Of a stretch of DNA of 64,000 nt, positions 7,940-15,723 are shown piece by piece. The stretch is from Pandoraea sp. PE-S2T-3 (GTDB taxonomy: Bacteria; Pseudomonadota; Gammaproteobacteria; Burkholderiales; Burkholderiaceae), in NCBI RefSeq assembly GCF_002179965.1, contig NZ_NGUQ01000014.1, positions 1-64,000 of the forward strand, in the 5' to 3' direction. The translations under genes and the position numbers were made by a program. Numbering within the stretch: the stretch's first letter is position 1; each line of letters starts with the position of its first letter. The notes under the pieces are model-generated. The model had not been told where the DNA came from and did no database searches. It saw only the letters and a list, made by a program, of their open reading frames with translations.

Positions 7940-9678
7940 CGGCGCCCGAGTCCACCTCAGCGCCAGCCGCCATCGGCCTGGGCAGCGCGGCACGCGACCT
8001 TTACCGTGCGCTCTGGCACCATGCCGCCGGCGTGCGCCCGCAAATGCTCGGCGCTGCCGGCCTGCTGTCGGCCGCCCAGTTACTGCGGCTGACCATGCCA
8101 TGGCTCGCTGCGCAGGCCATCAACGCGCTCCAGCAGGACAACATGCCGCTGGCCGGCCGCTGGATTATTTACCTCGTCGGCATCTATCTGCTGTCGTGGC
8201 TGCTGCACGGCCCGGGCCGGATACTGGAACGCAACGTCGGTGTGCGCGTGCGAGTACGGCTCGCCGACGAGCTTTACGCGCGCATCGCTGCCGCGCCGCT
8301 GGTCTGGCGCGACGGCAGACATTCGGGCGAGCTACAGCACCGCGTGGTGCAAGCGAGCCGCGCGCTGTCCGACTTCGCCCAGAACCAATTTGGCTACCTG
8401 CAAAGCGCCTTCAACTTTGTCGGGCCGTTGGTCGCACTCGCCTTGCTGTCGCGCGTCAGTGGCGCGATCGCGGTGACCGGCTACGTGATCATCGCCGTCA
8501 TCATCCTGCGTTTCGACCGCGTGCTGATGCAGCTTGCACGCGCCGAGAACGATGCAGAACGCCGCTACGCCGCCGCGTTGCTCGATTTCGTCGGCAACGC
8601 GGGCACCGTTATCGGGCTGCGGCTGCAAGCCGCGTCGCGCAAAGTGCTCGGGCGCCGGATGGACGCAGTGATGGTGCCGCTACGCCGCACGGTACTCGTC
8701 AACGAGGGCAAGTGGTTTGCCGTCGACCTGCTCGGCATGGGGCTCACGTGGATTCTGGTAGTGGAGTACGTGCTGCAAACGCGGCAGCCGGGGCAGGCGA
8801 TTCTGCTCGGTACCGTCTTCATGATTTATCAATATGCACAGCAGGCCGCGACGGTCGTCGGCGCCATGGCGTCGAACTTCCAGAGCTTCGCGCGCATGCA
8901 TACCGACTACGGCAGTGCCGAGCCCATCTGGGACGCGCCGAGCGACCCTGATGCCACCGTGCCCGCCGTCGACCCCGACGCCGCGTGGCAGACGCTGTCG
9001 CTGCACGATGCCACGTGGCACTACGCCAACAACAGCCGGGGCGGCCTGCATCACATTGATCTCGTGCTGCAACGTGGCGCGCGCGTGGCACTCATCGGCC
9101 CGAGCGGCGGCGGCAAGAGCACGTTGCTGCGCATGCTCGCCGGTCTCTATCCGCCGCAACAAGGCGAGTTGCGACGCGATGGCCAAGCGGTGGCATGGAC
9201 CGAGTTGCGCACATTGGCGACGCTGATCCCGCAGGAAGCTGATGTCTTCGAAGCCAGCGTGAGTGAGAACCTGACCTTCGGCGAACCCGCCGATGACGCC
9301 CTCGTGCAGTCGGCGGTGCATACCGGCGCGTTCGACGACGTGTTGCAGCGACTCCCCGACGGTCTGAACAGCGCCCTCAGTGAACGCGGCGGCAATCTGT
9401 CAGGCGGCCAGCGTCAGCGTCTGGCACTCGCACGCGGCGCACTCGCGGCACAGGGAAGTTCGTTGCTGTTGCTCGACGAGCCGACCAGCGCGCTCGATCC
9501 GCAAGCCGAAGCCCGCGTGTTCGATCGCATGGACGCCGCCTTCCCATCGGCCTGCATCGTGGCCTCGGTGCATCGGCCGAGCTTGCTCAGCCGCTTCGAC
9601 ACTATTGTCGTCATGGAAGCCGGGCGCGTGGTGGATGCAGGCCCGCGCGACGAAGTCCTCGCACGGCGCAGCCACTGA
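7936..9678 (+). CDS. Single-chain ABC exporter (TM domain fused to ATPase)
   Basis: The 580-residue protein has an N-terminal six-helix exporter domain (about 45-310) and a C-terminal ATPase. Visible motifs are Walker A GPSGGGKST near 388, the Q-loop LIPQEADVF near 433, the signature LSGGQRQRL near 488 and Walker B LLLLDEPTSALD near 511. It should work as a homodimeric or heterodimeric inner-membrane exporter. I place the start at 7936 (ATGA overlap with the monooxygenase stop); a longer in-frame version would only read the monooxygenase 3' end. Coupling suggests it exports the substrate or product of that enzyme. Confidence 0.85.
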   Translation: MTAPESTSAPAAIGLGSAARDLYRALWHHAAGVRPQMLGAAGLLSAAQLLRLTMPWLAAQAINALQQDNMPLAGRWIIYLVGIYLLSWLLHGPGRILERNVGVRVRVRLADELYARIAAAPLVWRDGRHSGELQHRVVQASRALSDFAQNQFGYLQSAFNFVGPLVALALLSRVSGAIAVTGYVIIAVIILRFDRVLMQLARAENDAERRYAAALLDFVGNAGTVIGLRLQAASRKVLGRRMDAVMVPLRRTVLVNEGKWFAVDLLGMGLTWILVVEYVLQTRQPGQAILLGTVFMIYQYAQQAATVVGAMASNFQSFARMHTDYGSAEPIWDAPSDPDATVPAVDPDAAWQTLSLHDATWHYANNSRGGLHHIDLVLQRGARVALIGPSGGGKSTLLRMLAGLYPPQQGELRRDGQAVAWTELRTLATLIPQEADVFEASVSENLTFGEPADDALVQSAVHTGAFDDVLQRLPDGLNSALSERGGNLSGGQRQRLALARGALAAQGSSLLLLDEPTSALDPQAEARVFDRMDAAFPSACIVASVHRPSLLSRFDTIVVMEAGRVVDAGPRDEVLARRSH

Positions 9679-9688
9679 CCGGTCAAGG

Positions 9689-10486
9689 TCAGGCGGCCGT
9701 TCGCCCGCGCAGGATCGCGTCGACGAATTCGACGAAACCGGCGCCACCGGGCCCCTGCGTGATCCACGCAGGCGGCACGGGCAGTTGCGGCAGATAGTCG
9801 ACGACCGTGCTTACCCCCGCCGTATGTTTGAAATACGCGAACATGGGTGCGTCATTGGTGGAATCGCCCGAATAAGCGACCACATCGCGAGCGGTCTCGG
9901 CGTCTACGCCAAAGGCTTCGGCCAGTACCCGCTTCGACATCGATAACTTGTCATAGCCGCCGAGCCAGCCCAGCACCCAGAGATTGTTGATCGTGGCATC
10001 GGCGCCGGCATCGATGAGCGCACGGACAATCTGCTGGTCCTGTTCCGTCCCGCTTCGGCGATACGCCAGACTGGTGAGCCGAAAAGCCTGATCGTCGGCG
10101 CGTTGCGCGTGAGGAAGGCTCACTTCGATCTGCGCCGCAATCGACTGAAGTCGACGCTGAACCTCGTCAACGCCTTCCGGCGCGTGCCAATACGTGCGCG
10201 TCACGCTGTGCCCGTCATTCCCCCGGGTGAGGAACAGGCCGCCGTTCTCGGCGATCACCCCATCGACCGGCCACATGCGCGCCATCTGGTCGCACCAGCC
10301 AGCAGGCGCGGCGGTCACCGGAATCACGCGAATACCGCTATCCTGCAAACGCTCGAGCGCCGAATAGGTGGCGGCGGCCAAGCGCCCCCGGTAAGTCAAC
10401 GTTTCGTCCATATCGGTTAAAACGAACTGGACCGCGGAGAACCGCTGAAGCGGCGCGAGCGACAAGGTCTGCATGATCGGTTTCAT
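9689..10486 (-). CDS. HAD-IIB family phosphatase (Cof/sugar-phosphatase type)
   Basis: The 265-residue protein is a HAD-superfamily phosphohydrolase. Motif I is FVLTDMDETLT, with the nucleophile Asp and acid Asp two residues apart. Motif II is IPVTAAPAGW, motif III includes Lys in GGYDKLSMSKR, and motif IV is VVAYSGDSTNDAPMF. The cap resembles the IIB class that cleaves sugar phosphates. The family normally dephosphorylates hexose phosphates, sucrose phosphate or mannosyl-3-phosphoglycerate; the true substrate is unknown. I start at ATG 10486 rather than the adjoining TTG at 10489. There is no clear ribosome-binding site. It converges on the ABC exporter with a 10-base gap. Confidence 0.8.
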   Translation of the reverse strand: MKPIMQTLSLAPLQRFSAVQFVLTDMDETLTYRGRLAAATYSALERLQDSGIRVIPVTAAPAGWCDQMARMWPVDGVIAENGGLFLTRGNDGHSVTRTYWHAPEGVDEVQRRLQSIAAQIEVSLPHAQRADDQAFRLTSLAYRRSGTEQDQQIVRALIDAGADATINNLWVLGWLGGYDKLSMSKRVLAEAFGVDAETARDVVAYSGDSTNDAPMFAYFKHTAGVSTVVDYLPQLPVPPAWITQGPGGAGFVEFVDAILRGRTAA

Positions 10487-10590
10487 CAACGAATGGCAAT
10501 GATGTTCGCGCCATTATGAAGGTCGATGCCGGACACTTTCTTCCCGCTTCGGGAATGGTTATCAGCAAGACGACTAAAGGACGCCTGACC

Positions 10591-10986
10591 ATGGACGACA
10601 ACAAGACCAGCGCTGACACGGCCGCCATCGCTGCCATTACCGCACTGGAAGCCGAACTGCGCGCCGCGATGCTCGCCAGCGACGTTGCCGCGCTGGAGCG
10701 CCTGCTGGACGACGATCTGGTGTTCACCACCCCGGACGGACGCGTGCTCACCAAACAGGAAGACCTGACAGTGCATCGCGACGGGCAATTGCATCTGAAG
10801 CAGTTGGACTTTTTCGATACCCAGATCCGCCGCATCGACACGTTGTATCTGACCACGACCAAAGCGACGCTCGCCGGCCAGTACGGGACGATGACGTTCG
10901 ATGGCACGTTCGCCTACACGCGACTCTGGCGGCCGCATGGGGCGACATGGCGGGTCATTGCCGGGCAGGCGGCCAAGATCGGCTAA
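10591..10986 (+). CDS. NTF2-like (DUF4440) protein
   Basis: The 131-residue product has the cone-shaped NTF2-like fold pattern: helix ITALEAELRAAMLASDVAALERLL, then DDDLVFTTPDGRVLTKQEDL, followed by beta strands ending in RLWRPHGATWRVIAGQA. Family members include SnoaL-like enzymes and small-molecule binders. No catalytic role can be assigned. ATG 10591 is chosen because TAAAGGA sits about ten bases upstream and the extra 25 residues of the longer frame look non-coding. It lies 56 bases ahead of an AraC regulator on the same strand. Confidence 0.75.
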   Translation: MDDNKTSADTAAIAAITALEAELRAAMLASDVAALERLLDDDLVFTTPDGRVLTKQEDLTVHRDGQLHLKQLDFFDTQIRRIDTLYLTTTKATLAGQYGTMTFDGTFAYTRLWRPHGATWRVIAGQAAKIG

Positions 10987-11042
10987 TCTGCGGTTCTGGA
11001 TCACACTCACGATCATCGGAACACCCGTACGCCCCCACGCCT

Positions 11043-11870
11043 ATGCCGCAACCAGCCAAACCTGCCACCGCCGATTGGGTCAAACGCGCCACCCCGGTCG
11101 ATGGCGTCGAACGCATTGAAGCGTGGTTTCACGGCAATGCGTACGCGATGCATCGCCACGACACCTATGCCATCGGACGCACGCTGGCGGGCGTACAAAG
11201 CTTCAATTACCGGCGAGACCGGCGCGACAGCCTGCCGGGCCACACCATGGTGCTGCATCCCGACGAAGCCCACGACGGGCAGGCCGGGACGGACGAAGGC
11301 TTTCGCTATCGCATGATTTACGTGCAGCCGTCGCTGTTTCAAGCCGTGCTTGGCGGGCATTCGCTGCCGTTCGTAGAAGGCGGCCTGTCGACCGATCCGC
11401 GACTGGCCGCTGCCGCCGAGACTCTGCTCCAGCAGGTCGGCGACACGCTTGAACCGTTGGAACAAAGCGACGCGCTCACCGAACTCGCCCATGCACTGGC
11501 GACCGTGGCGGGTGACCCTCGACGCCACCCCACGGGGGACTATTTCGCGGCGCGCCGTGCGCTGGACTTTCTGCATGCGAACTGCACCCAAGCCGTTTCG
11601 CTGGACATGCTCGAAGCCGCCACCGGCCGCGATCGCTGGAGCTTGTCGCGCGATTTCCGGCAGTTTTACGGCACCAGCCCGTACCGCTACCTGACGATGC
11701 GCCGGCTCGACGTCGTCCGGCGCCTGCTGATGGCTGGCCAACCGCTGGCCAATGCGGCCGCCGACGCGGGCTTTGCCGACCAGAGCCATATGTCACGGCA
11801 CTTCCTCAAGACGTTCGGCCTGACGCCGGGCCGCTGGCTTCAGGCCGCCCGCAGCGCCGCCGGAGGATAA
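11043..11870 (+). CDS. AraC-family transcriptional regulator
   Basis: The 275-residue protein has an N-terminal AraC-type cupin sensor domain (MHRHDTYAIGRTLAGVQSF, and HPDEAHDGQAG) and a C-terminal double helix-turn-helix from about 175. The second HTH carries ANAAADAGFADQSHMSRHFLKTFGLTPGRW, the best-conserved AraC signature. The effector is unknown, since the sensor type is shared by many inducers. I chose ATG 11043 at the point where family similarity begins. It may act on the cupin gene just downstream or on the unlinked neighbours. Confidence 0.85.
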   Translation: MPQPAKPATADWVKRATPVDGVERIEAWFHGNAYAMHRHDTYAIGRTLAGVQSFNYRRDRRDSLPGHTMVLHPDEAHDGQAGTDEGFRYRMIYVQPSLFQAVLGGHSLPFVEGGLSTDPRLAAAAETLLQQVGDTLEPLEQSDALTELAHALATVAGDPRRHPTGDYFAARRALDFLHANCTQAVSLDMLEAATGRDRWSLSRDFRQFYGTSPYRYLTMRRLDVVRRLLMAGQPLANAAADAGFADQSHMSRHFLKTFGLTPGRWLQAARSAAGG

Positions 11871-11966
11871 GCAGGCAAGCGCGAGGCCCCGCCCCGCACA
11901 AACGTTCAATACGGCCACAGGCCGGGCGCGTAGGCTCGATGCATCCCCTCACGACCGGAGCCAACG

Positions 11967-12395
11967 ATGCCCTCCTCCCACTACAACGCCGCCGGTGCCC
12001 CGGCACATCGCGGACAGTCCCAAGCTATCGACCCGATAGCCAAAATCTCCCAGATCGACGGCCATTGGCAGCCTCGCGTCGTCGCCGAGATGAACGACTA
12101 CCAGTTCAAGGTCGTCAAGGTGATTGGCGAATTCGTCTGGCACGCCCATGGCGACACCGACGAGACCTTCATCGTTCTGGAGGGCGAATTGAACATCGAC
12201 GTGCGCGGCGGCCCCGAGGGTGAGTGCACCATCGTCGTACCGGCCGGCCAGATGGTCGTGGTGCCCAAAGGCACGGAGCACAAGCCTTTCGCGCCGAAGG
12301 AAGCCAAGCTGCTGCTGATCGAACCGCGTGGGGTACGAAACACCGGTGACGGCGACGGCGGCGAACGCACGGTGGCTAACGATCAGTGGATTTGA
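11967..12395 (+). CDS. Small cupin-domain protein
   Basis: The 142-residue protein is a single-domain RmlC-like cupin. Cupin motif 1 appears as FVWHAHGDTDETFIVLEGELNID and motif 2 as VVVPKGTEHKPFAP, giving His, His, Glu and a second His that could bind a metal. Proteins of this size are often uncharacterised isomerase- or dioxygenase-like enzymes or sensors. It follows the AraC gene by 96 bases on the same strand and might share its transcript or be its target. Confidence 0.8.
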   Translation: MPSSHYNAAGAPAHRGQSQAIDPIAKISQIDGHWQPRVVAEMNDYQFKVVKVIGEFVWHAHGDTDETFIVLEGELNIDVRGGPEGECTIVVPAGQMVVVPKGTEHKPFAPKEAKLLLIEPRGVRNTGDGDGGERTVANDQWI

Positions 12396-12638
12396 CGGCA
12401 GCGCCGGACAGCTGCCAGAGATTTTGTTCAGATTTCACAACAGATGTTTTCCAATCTGCGTATTTATCCGTCGCGCGTGGTCTCTTAAACTTGCAGTCAT
12501 GTTGCGAGTCGGGAGGAGGCGCCCGCACCCGCAAAGCTTCCGGCGTACTCCCGAGTGCGCCGGTTTCCGTTGAACACCCCCTGCCGTCTCCATGAAGTGC
12601 GCCGCGAGTGCGGTGCGCTCGCGCCACACACGACGGTC

Positions 12639-12887
12639 ATGACAAAAAAAATCGCATTAGCGGCCTTCCTTGCAGTCCCCGGATCTTTCGCGATTCTCGC
12701 GCTGGTCTGCCTGCACCCGACGCTCCGGCGCGAACTCGCCCGGGCCGCCGGCCTTGAGCCGGTGTTCGCCAACCTCTCGCGTCAGCTCGTACTGGTCGCG
12801 CTGGTCTGCCACCTGCACCTGCATCACCGCCCGGGCATGCGCGCACTCTGCACGTCGGGCGGCGACTGCGACGCCTTCGCGCGCTAA
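12639..12887 (+). CDS. Hypothetical small membrane protein
   Basis: The 82-residue product begins with a Lys-rich start and a hydrophobic segment (IALAAFLAVPGSFAILALVCL). A second hydrophobic stretch, LVLVALVCHLHLHHR, ends in a His-rich patch. I do not recognise a family. The start at 12639 avoids an unconvincing upstream extension, but the ribosome-binding site is weak, so the gene itself is uncertain. It sits between the cupin gene and the convergent nitrate operon. Confidence 0.4.
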   Translation: MTKKIALAAFLAVPGSFAILALVCLHPTLRRELARAAGLEPVFANLSRQLVLVALVCHLHLHHRPGMRALCTSGGDCDAFAR

Positions 12888-12914
12888 GCGTCGAACGCGT
12901 CCGCCAACACGGGG

Positions 12915-14129
12915 TCAGGTGAGCTTCACCCGAATCGGAAACCCTTCGACGTAGTCACGCAGATCCGCCCCCGGCCCCCAGGCGGCTTCGTCCCAGACGC
13001 GGCCATCGCATAGCACTTCGCGCACGCGGACATCGGCGACCGGCACCCCTTCGGCTTGCGCGGCTGCCTCGTAAAGCCCGATCTGATTGACCTGCGCCGC
13101 GATGTACGCCGCCTCGGCCAGCGCGTCGTCGCCAATCATGCCCCAGCGGCGATATTGCGAAATGAACCACATCCCGTCCGACAGGCGCGGATAAGTCACC
13201 GCGCCATCGTCAAAGAAGCTCACCGGAAGCAACGCGTGCCGGCCCTGCAATTTGCCGAAGTCGCCAAGCAGGCGGGCGGCGATCAGGTCGCGCGGGGCGC
13301 CAACCCACGCCGGTTCGGCCAGCCACCCGGCGGCCTCTTCAAGGTGCCCCGGCATATCGAGCCACCGGCAGGCACTGAGCAACGTGCGCACCAGCGCCAG
13401 CGCCGTATTCGGGTAGCGGGTCACGAAATCTCGCCGGCACGCGAGCACCTTCTCCGGATGATTCGGCCAGATGTCGCTCGACACCGCGACCGTACGCCCC
13501 AGCTCGCGCGCCTGCGCCACGGCATGCCACGGCTCGCCGCAACAAAAGCCATCCAGCCCGCCCTCCTCCATCGCCGCCACCATGTGGGCGGGGGGAATCA
13601 CGATGCGCGCGATCTCCGAGAGCGGATCGATACCCTGCGCCGCAAACCAGTAATTGAGAAACATCGCGTGCGTGCCGGTCGGAAACGTCTGCGCAAACAC
13701 CGGCGTGCGCCCCAGCGTGCCCAATGCCTCTCGCAAGCTCCCGGTCTGCGTCATCGCCTCCGCCAGCGACGGCGTCACCGTCACGGCCTGACCATTGCGA
13801 TTGAGCACCATGAGCACGGCCATGTCCTCGCGCGGGCCACCGATACCCAGTTGCACGCCGTACACCAAGCCGTACAGCGAATGCGCGGCATCCAATTCGC
13901 CCGTGAGCAGCTTGTCGCGCACGGCAGCCCACGACGACTCGCGGCTCAACTCCAGCGTCAGTCCGTGCTCGTGCCCCAGTTCCAGCCGCTTCGCGACCAC
14001 CAGCGGCGCGGCGTCCGACAGCGCCACGAAGCCCACGCGCAAATGGCGCTTCTCCGGCCCGCCTCCCGATGCCGCCCCCAGCGTGTCAGCGCGCCCCGCG
14101 CCGAAATCCTTCCATGATGACGTCGACAT
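12915..14129 (-). CDS. nasS: Cytoplasmic nitrate/nitrite sensor NasS (NrtA/CmpA-like)
   Basis: The 404-residue protein belongs to the CmpA/NrtA nitrate-binding family. It shows RVGFVALSDAAPLVVAK, ESSWAAVRDKLLTGELDAAH and GFCCGEPWHAVAQARELG, all characteristic of this group. It lacks a signal peptide or Tat motif, which argues for the cytoplasmic sensor NasS rather than a transport binding protein. In Azotobacter and Paracoccus, NasS holds NasT inactive until nitrate or nitrite binds. It follows nasT by nine bases as the last gene of the operon, and no transporter permease or ATPase is beside it. The order nasT-nasS is the reverse of the nasST order described in those species. Confidence 0.85.
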   Translation of the reverse strand: MSTSSWKDFGAGRADTLGAASGGGPEKRHLRVGFVALSDAAPLVVAKRLELGHEHGLTLELSRESSWAAVRDKLLTGELDAAHSLYGLVYGVQLGIGGPREDMAVLMVLNRNGQAVTVTPSLAEAMTQTGSLREALGTLGRTPVFAQTFPTGTHAMFLNYWFAAQGIDPLSEIARIVIPPAHMVAAMEEGGLDGFCCGEPWHAVAQARELGRTVAVSSDIWPNHPEKVLACRRDFVTRYPNTALALVRTLLSACRWLDMPGHLEEAAGWLAEPAWVGAPRDLIAARLLGDFGKLQGRHALLPVSFFDDGAVTYPRLSDGMWFISQYRRWGMIGDDALAEAAYIAAQVNQIGLYEAAAQAEGVPVADVRVREVLCDGRVWDEAAWGPGADLRDYVEGFPIRVKLT

Positions 14130-14138
14130 GAGCAGTGT

Positions 14139-14849
14139 CTATCCCAGTAATTCGGCAATCGAGACGAGCTGGCGCGCCACTTCGACGAGCTTCTCGCCCT
14201 GATCCATTGCCCGTTTGCGCAGAAGGGCATAGGCCTCCTGCTCGGAAATCTTGCGCCGGTCCATCAGCAGACGCTTGGCCCGGTCGATCAGCTTGCGGTC
14301 GGCCAGTTCGCTCTCGGCCTTGGTCAGCCGTGCACGCAACTTCTCCTCGTGCGCAAAGCGGGCCAACGCTACTTCGAGAATCGGTGCCAGCCGGTCGGCG
14401 GCAAGTCCTTCCACCGAATAGGCCGTCACCCCGGCATCGACGGCGGCGCGAATCAGCGACTGGTTGCCGTCGGCAGAGAACATCAACACGGTGCGCGGTG
14501 CCGCCGCGTTCATGACGGCCAACTGCTCCAGCGTGTCACGCGACGGCGATTCAGTGTCGATGATGATGACGTCCGGGCGCTCGCTCTCGACCACGCGCGG
14601 CAACGCCTGCGGCTTGGCCACTTCGGCGAGCATTTCGCAGCCCAGACGCGCGAGCGCCGCCCGCAAGTCGCCAATCGGCTTGTCGGTATCGGTCACGAGC
14701 AGCACGCGCAATACGCCAGCCGCACCACTCACACCACCCACGCCGGCAGGCGCGGCAGCAGAGGTGGCAGGAGCCGTTATCGGTGACGTGTCGACGGGGG
14801 GATCGCGATCCCCGGCATCCGGTCGTTTTGGCAAGATCGTGGGGGCCAA
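14139..14849 (-). CDS. nasT: ANTAR-domain antitermination regulator NasT
   Basis: The 236-residue protein has a receiver-like domain (LRVLLVTDTDKPIGDLRAAL through DVIIIDTESPSRDTLEQL) and a C-terminal ANTAR domain. The ANTAR part is built of LRARLTKAESELADRKLIDRAK and KRLLMDRRKISEQEAYALLRK, with the Ala-Arg helix that contacts RNA. NasT binds paired hexaloop hairpins in leader RNA and prevents terminator formation. The first 45 residues are Ala/Pro/Gly-rich and unlike the family. The annotated TTG start has no ribosome-binding site, so the true start may be near residue 48. Its likely target is the nirB leader in this window. Confidence 0.87.
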   Translation of the reverse strand: MAPTILPKRPDAGDRDPPVDTSPITAPATSAAAPAGVGGVSGAAGVLRVLLVTDTDKPIGDLRAALARLGCEMLAEVAKPQALPRVVESERPDVIIIDTESPSRDTLEQLAVMNAAAPRTVLMFSADGNQSLIRAAVDAGVTAYSVEGLAADRLAPILEVALARFAHEEKLRARLTKAESELADRKLIDRAKRLLMDRRKISEQEAYALLRKRAMDQGEKLVEVARQLVSIAELLG

Positions 14850-14892
14850 GAGTCAGGGGGAAATCAAGGTATCGGTAGTATAGGCACGCCAA

Positions 14893-15642
14893 TCAGGCGG
14901 CGATGGCAATGGTGTCCACACTCGATGCGAGTAACGCCTCACCGACCGCGCCGCCAACGAGCAAAATGGCCGGACTGGCGAAATCGCCCGCCCTCACGTC
15001 CTGTGCCAGACAACCCAGCGTCGTCAGCAAGCGCCGTTCGTGCGCCGTGCCCGCCCACTGCACGGCGGCTGCCGGTGTCGCGGCGTCGAGATGCGCGAGC
15101 AGCGTCGCACACAGGCCCTCGACCCGCTGCACGCCCATGTAGATCGCCAGCGTCGTGCCTGTCGCGGCCAGTGCCGTCCAGTTCGGTGCCGTGCCGTCCT
15201 GCCGGTGCGCGGTGACGAAGGTCACGCCCGCGCAATGATCGCGGTGCGTGAGCGACATGCCGAGCCCGGCCGCCGCCGCAAAGGCCGCCGACACGCCGTT
15301 GACGATGTCCACCGGCACGCCAGCACGCCGCAGCGCGCTCATCTCTTCCCCGGCCCGCCCGAACATCAGCGCGTCGCCCCCCTTCACGCGCACCACATGC
15401 GCGCCGCGCCGCGCCAACCGGCACATCAGCCGTTCGATGAACGCTTGCGGCGTGGACCGGCAGCCGCCGCGCTTGCCCACGGCAATCACGCGGGCCTGCG
15501 GCGCGAGGGTCGCGATTTCCGGGTTGGCCAGATCGTCGACCAGCAGCACGTCGGCCTCGCCGAGCACCCGCGCGGCGCGCAGCGTGAGCAGATCGAGCGC
15601 GCCGGGGCCCGCACTGAGCAGGGTAACTTTGCCGAGCTTCAT
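14893..15642 (-). CDS. cobA: Uroporphyrinogen-III C-methyltransferase
   Basis: The 249-residue SAM-dependent enzyme makes precorrin-2 on the way to siroheme, the cofactor of nitrite reductase. Family motifs are seen: VTLLSAGPGALDLLTLRAAR at the start, VVRVKGGDALMFGRAGEE in the middle and VNGVSAAFAAAAGLGMSLTHR. It is the single-domain SUMT form rather than the CysG fusion, so oxidase and chelatase steps must come from elsewhere. GGAGAACG precedes the ATG. Its place between nasA and nasT fits a role in supplying siroheme to NirB. Confidence 0.9.
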   Translation of the reverse strand: MKLGKVTLLSAGPGALDLLTLRAARVLGEADVLLVDDLANPEIATLAPQARVIAVGKRGGCRSTPQAFIERLMCRLARRGAHVVRVKGGDALMFGRAGEEMSALRRAGVPVDIVNGVSAAFAAAAGLGMSLTHRDHCAGVTFVTAHRQDGTAPNWTALAATGTTLAIYMGVQRVEGLCATLLAHLDAATPAAAVQWAGTAHERRLLTTLGCLAQDVRAGDFASPAILLVGGAVGEALLASSVDTIAIAA

Positions 15643-15723
15643 GATCGTTCTCCGTCAATTCTTCCATGTCCTGTTGGTGAGGTACTGCGCACGCTGGCGA
15701 GCGTCATGTCGATGTCATGTCGA

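Noticed and set aside
12915-14129. NrtA/CmpA protein as the binding protein of a nitrate ABC importer
   Set aside because: No signal peptide and no permease or ATPase next to it; pairing with an ANTAR protein fits NasS better.
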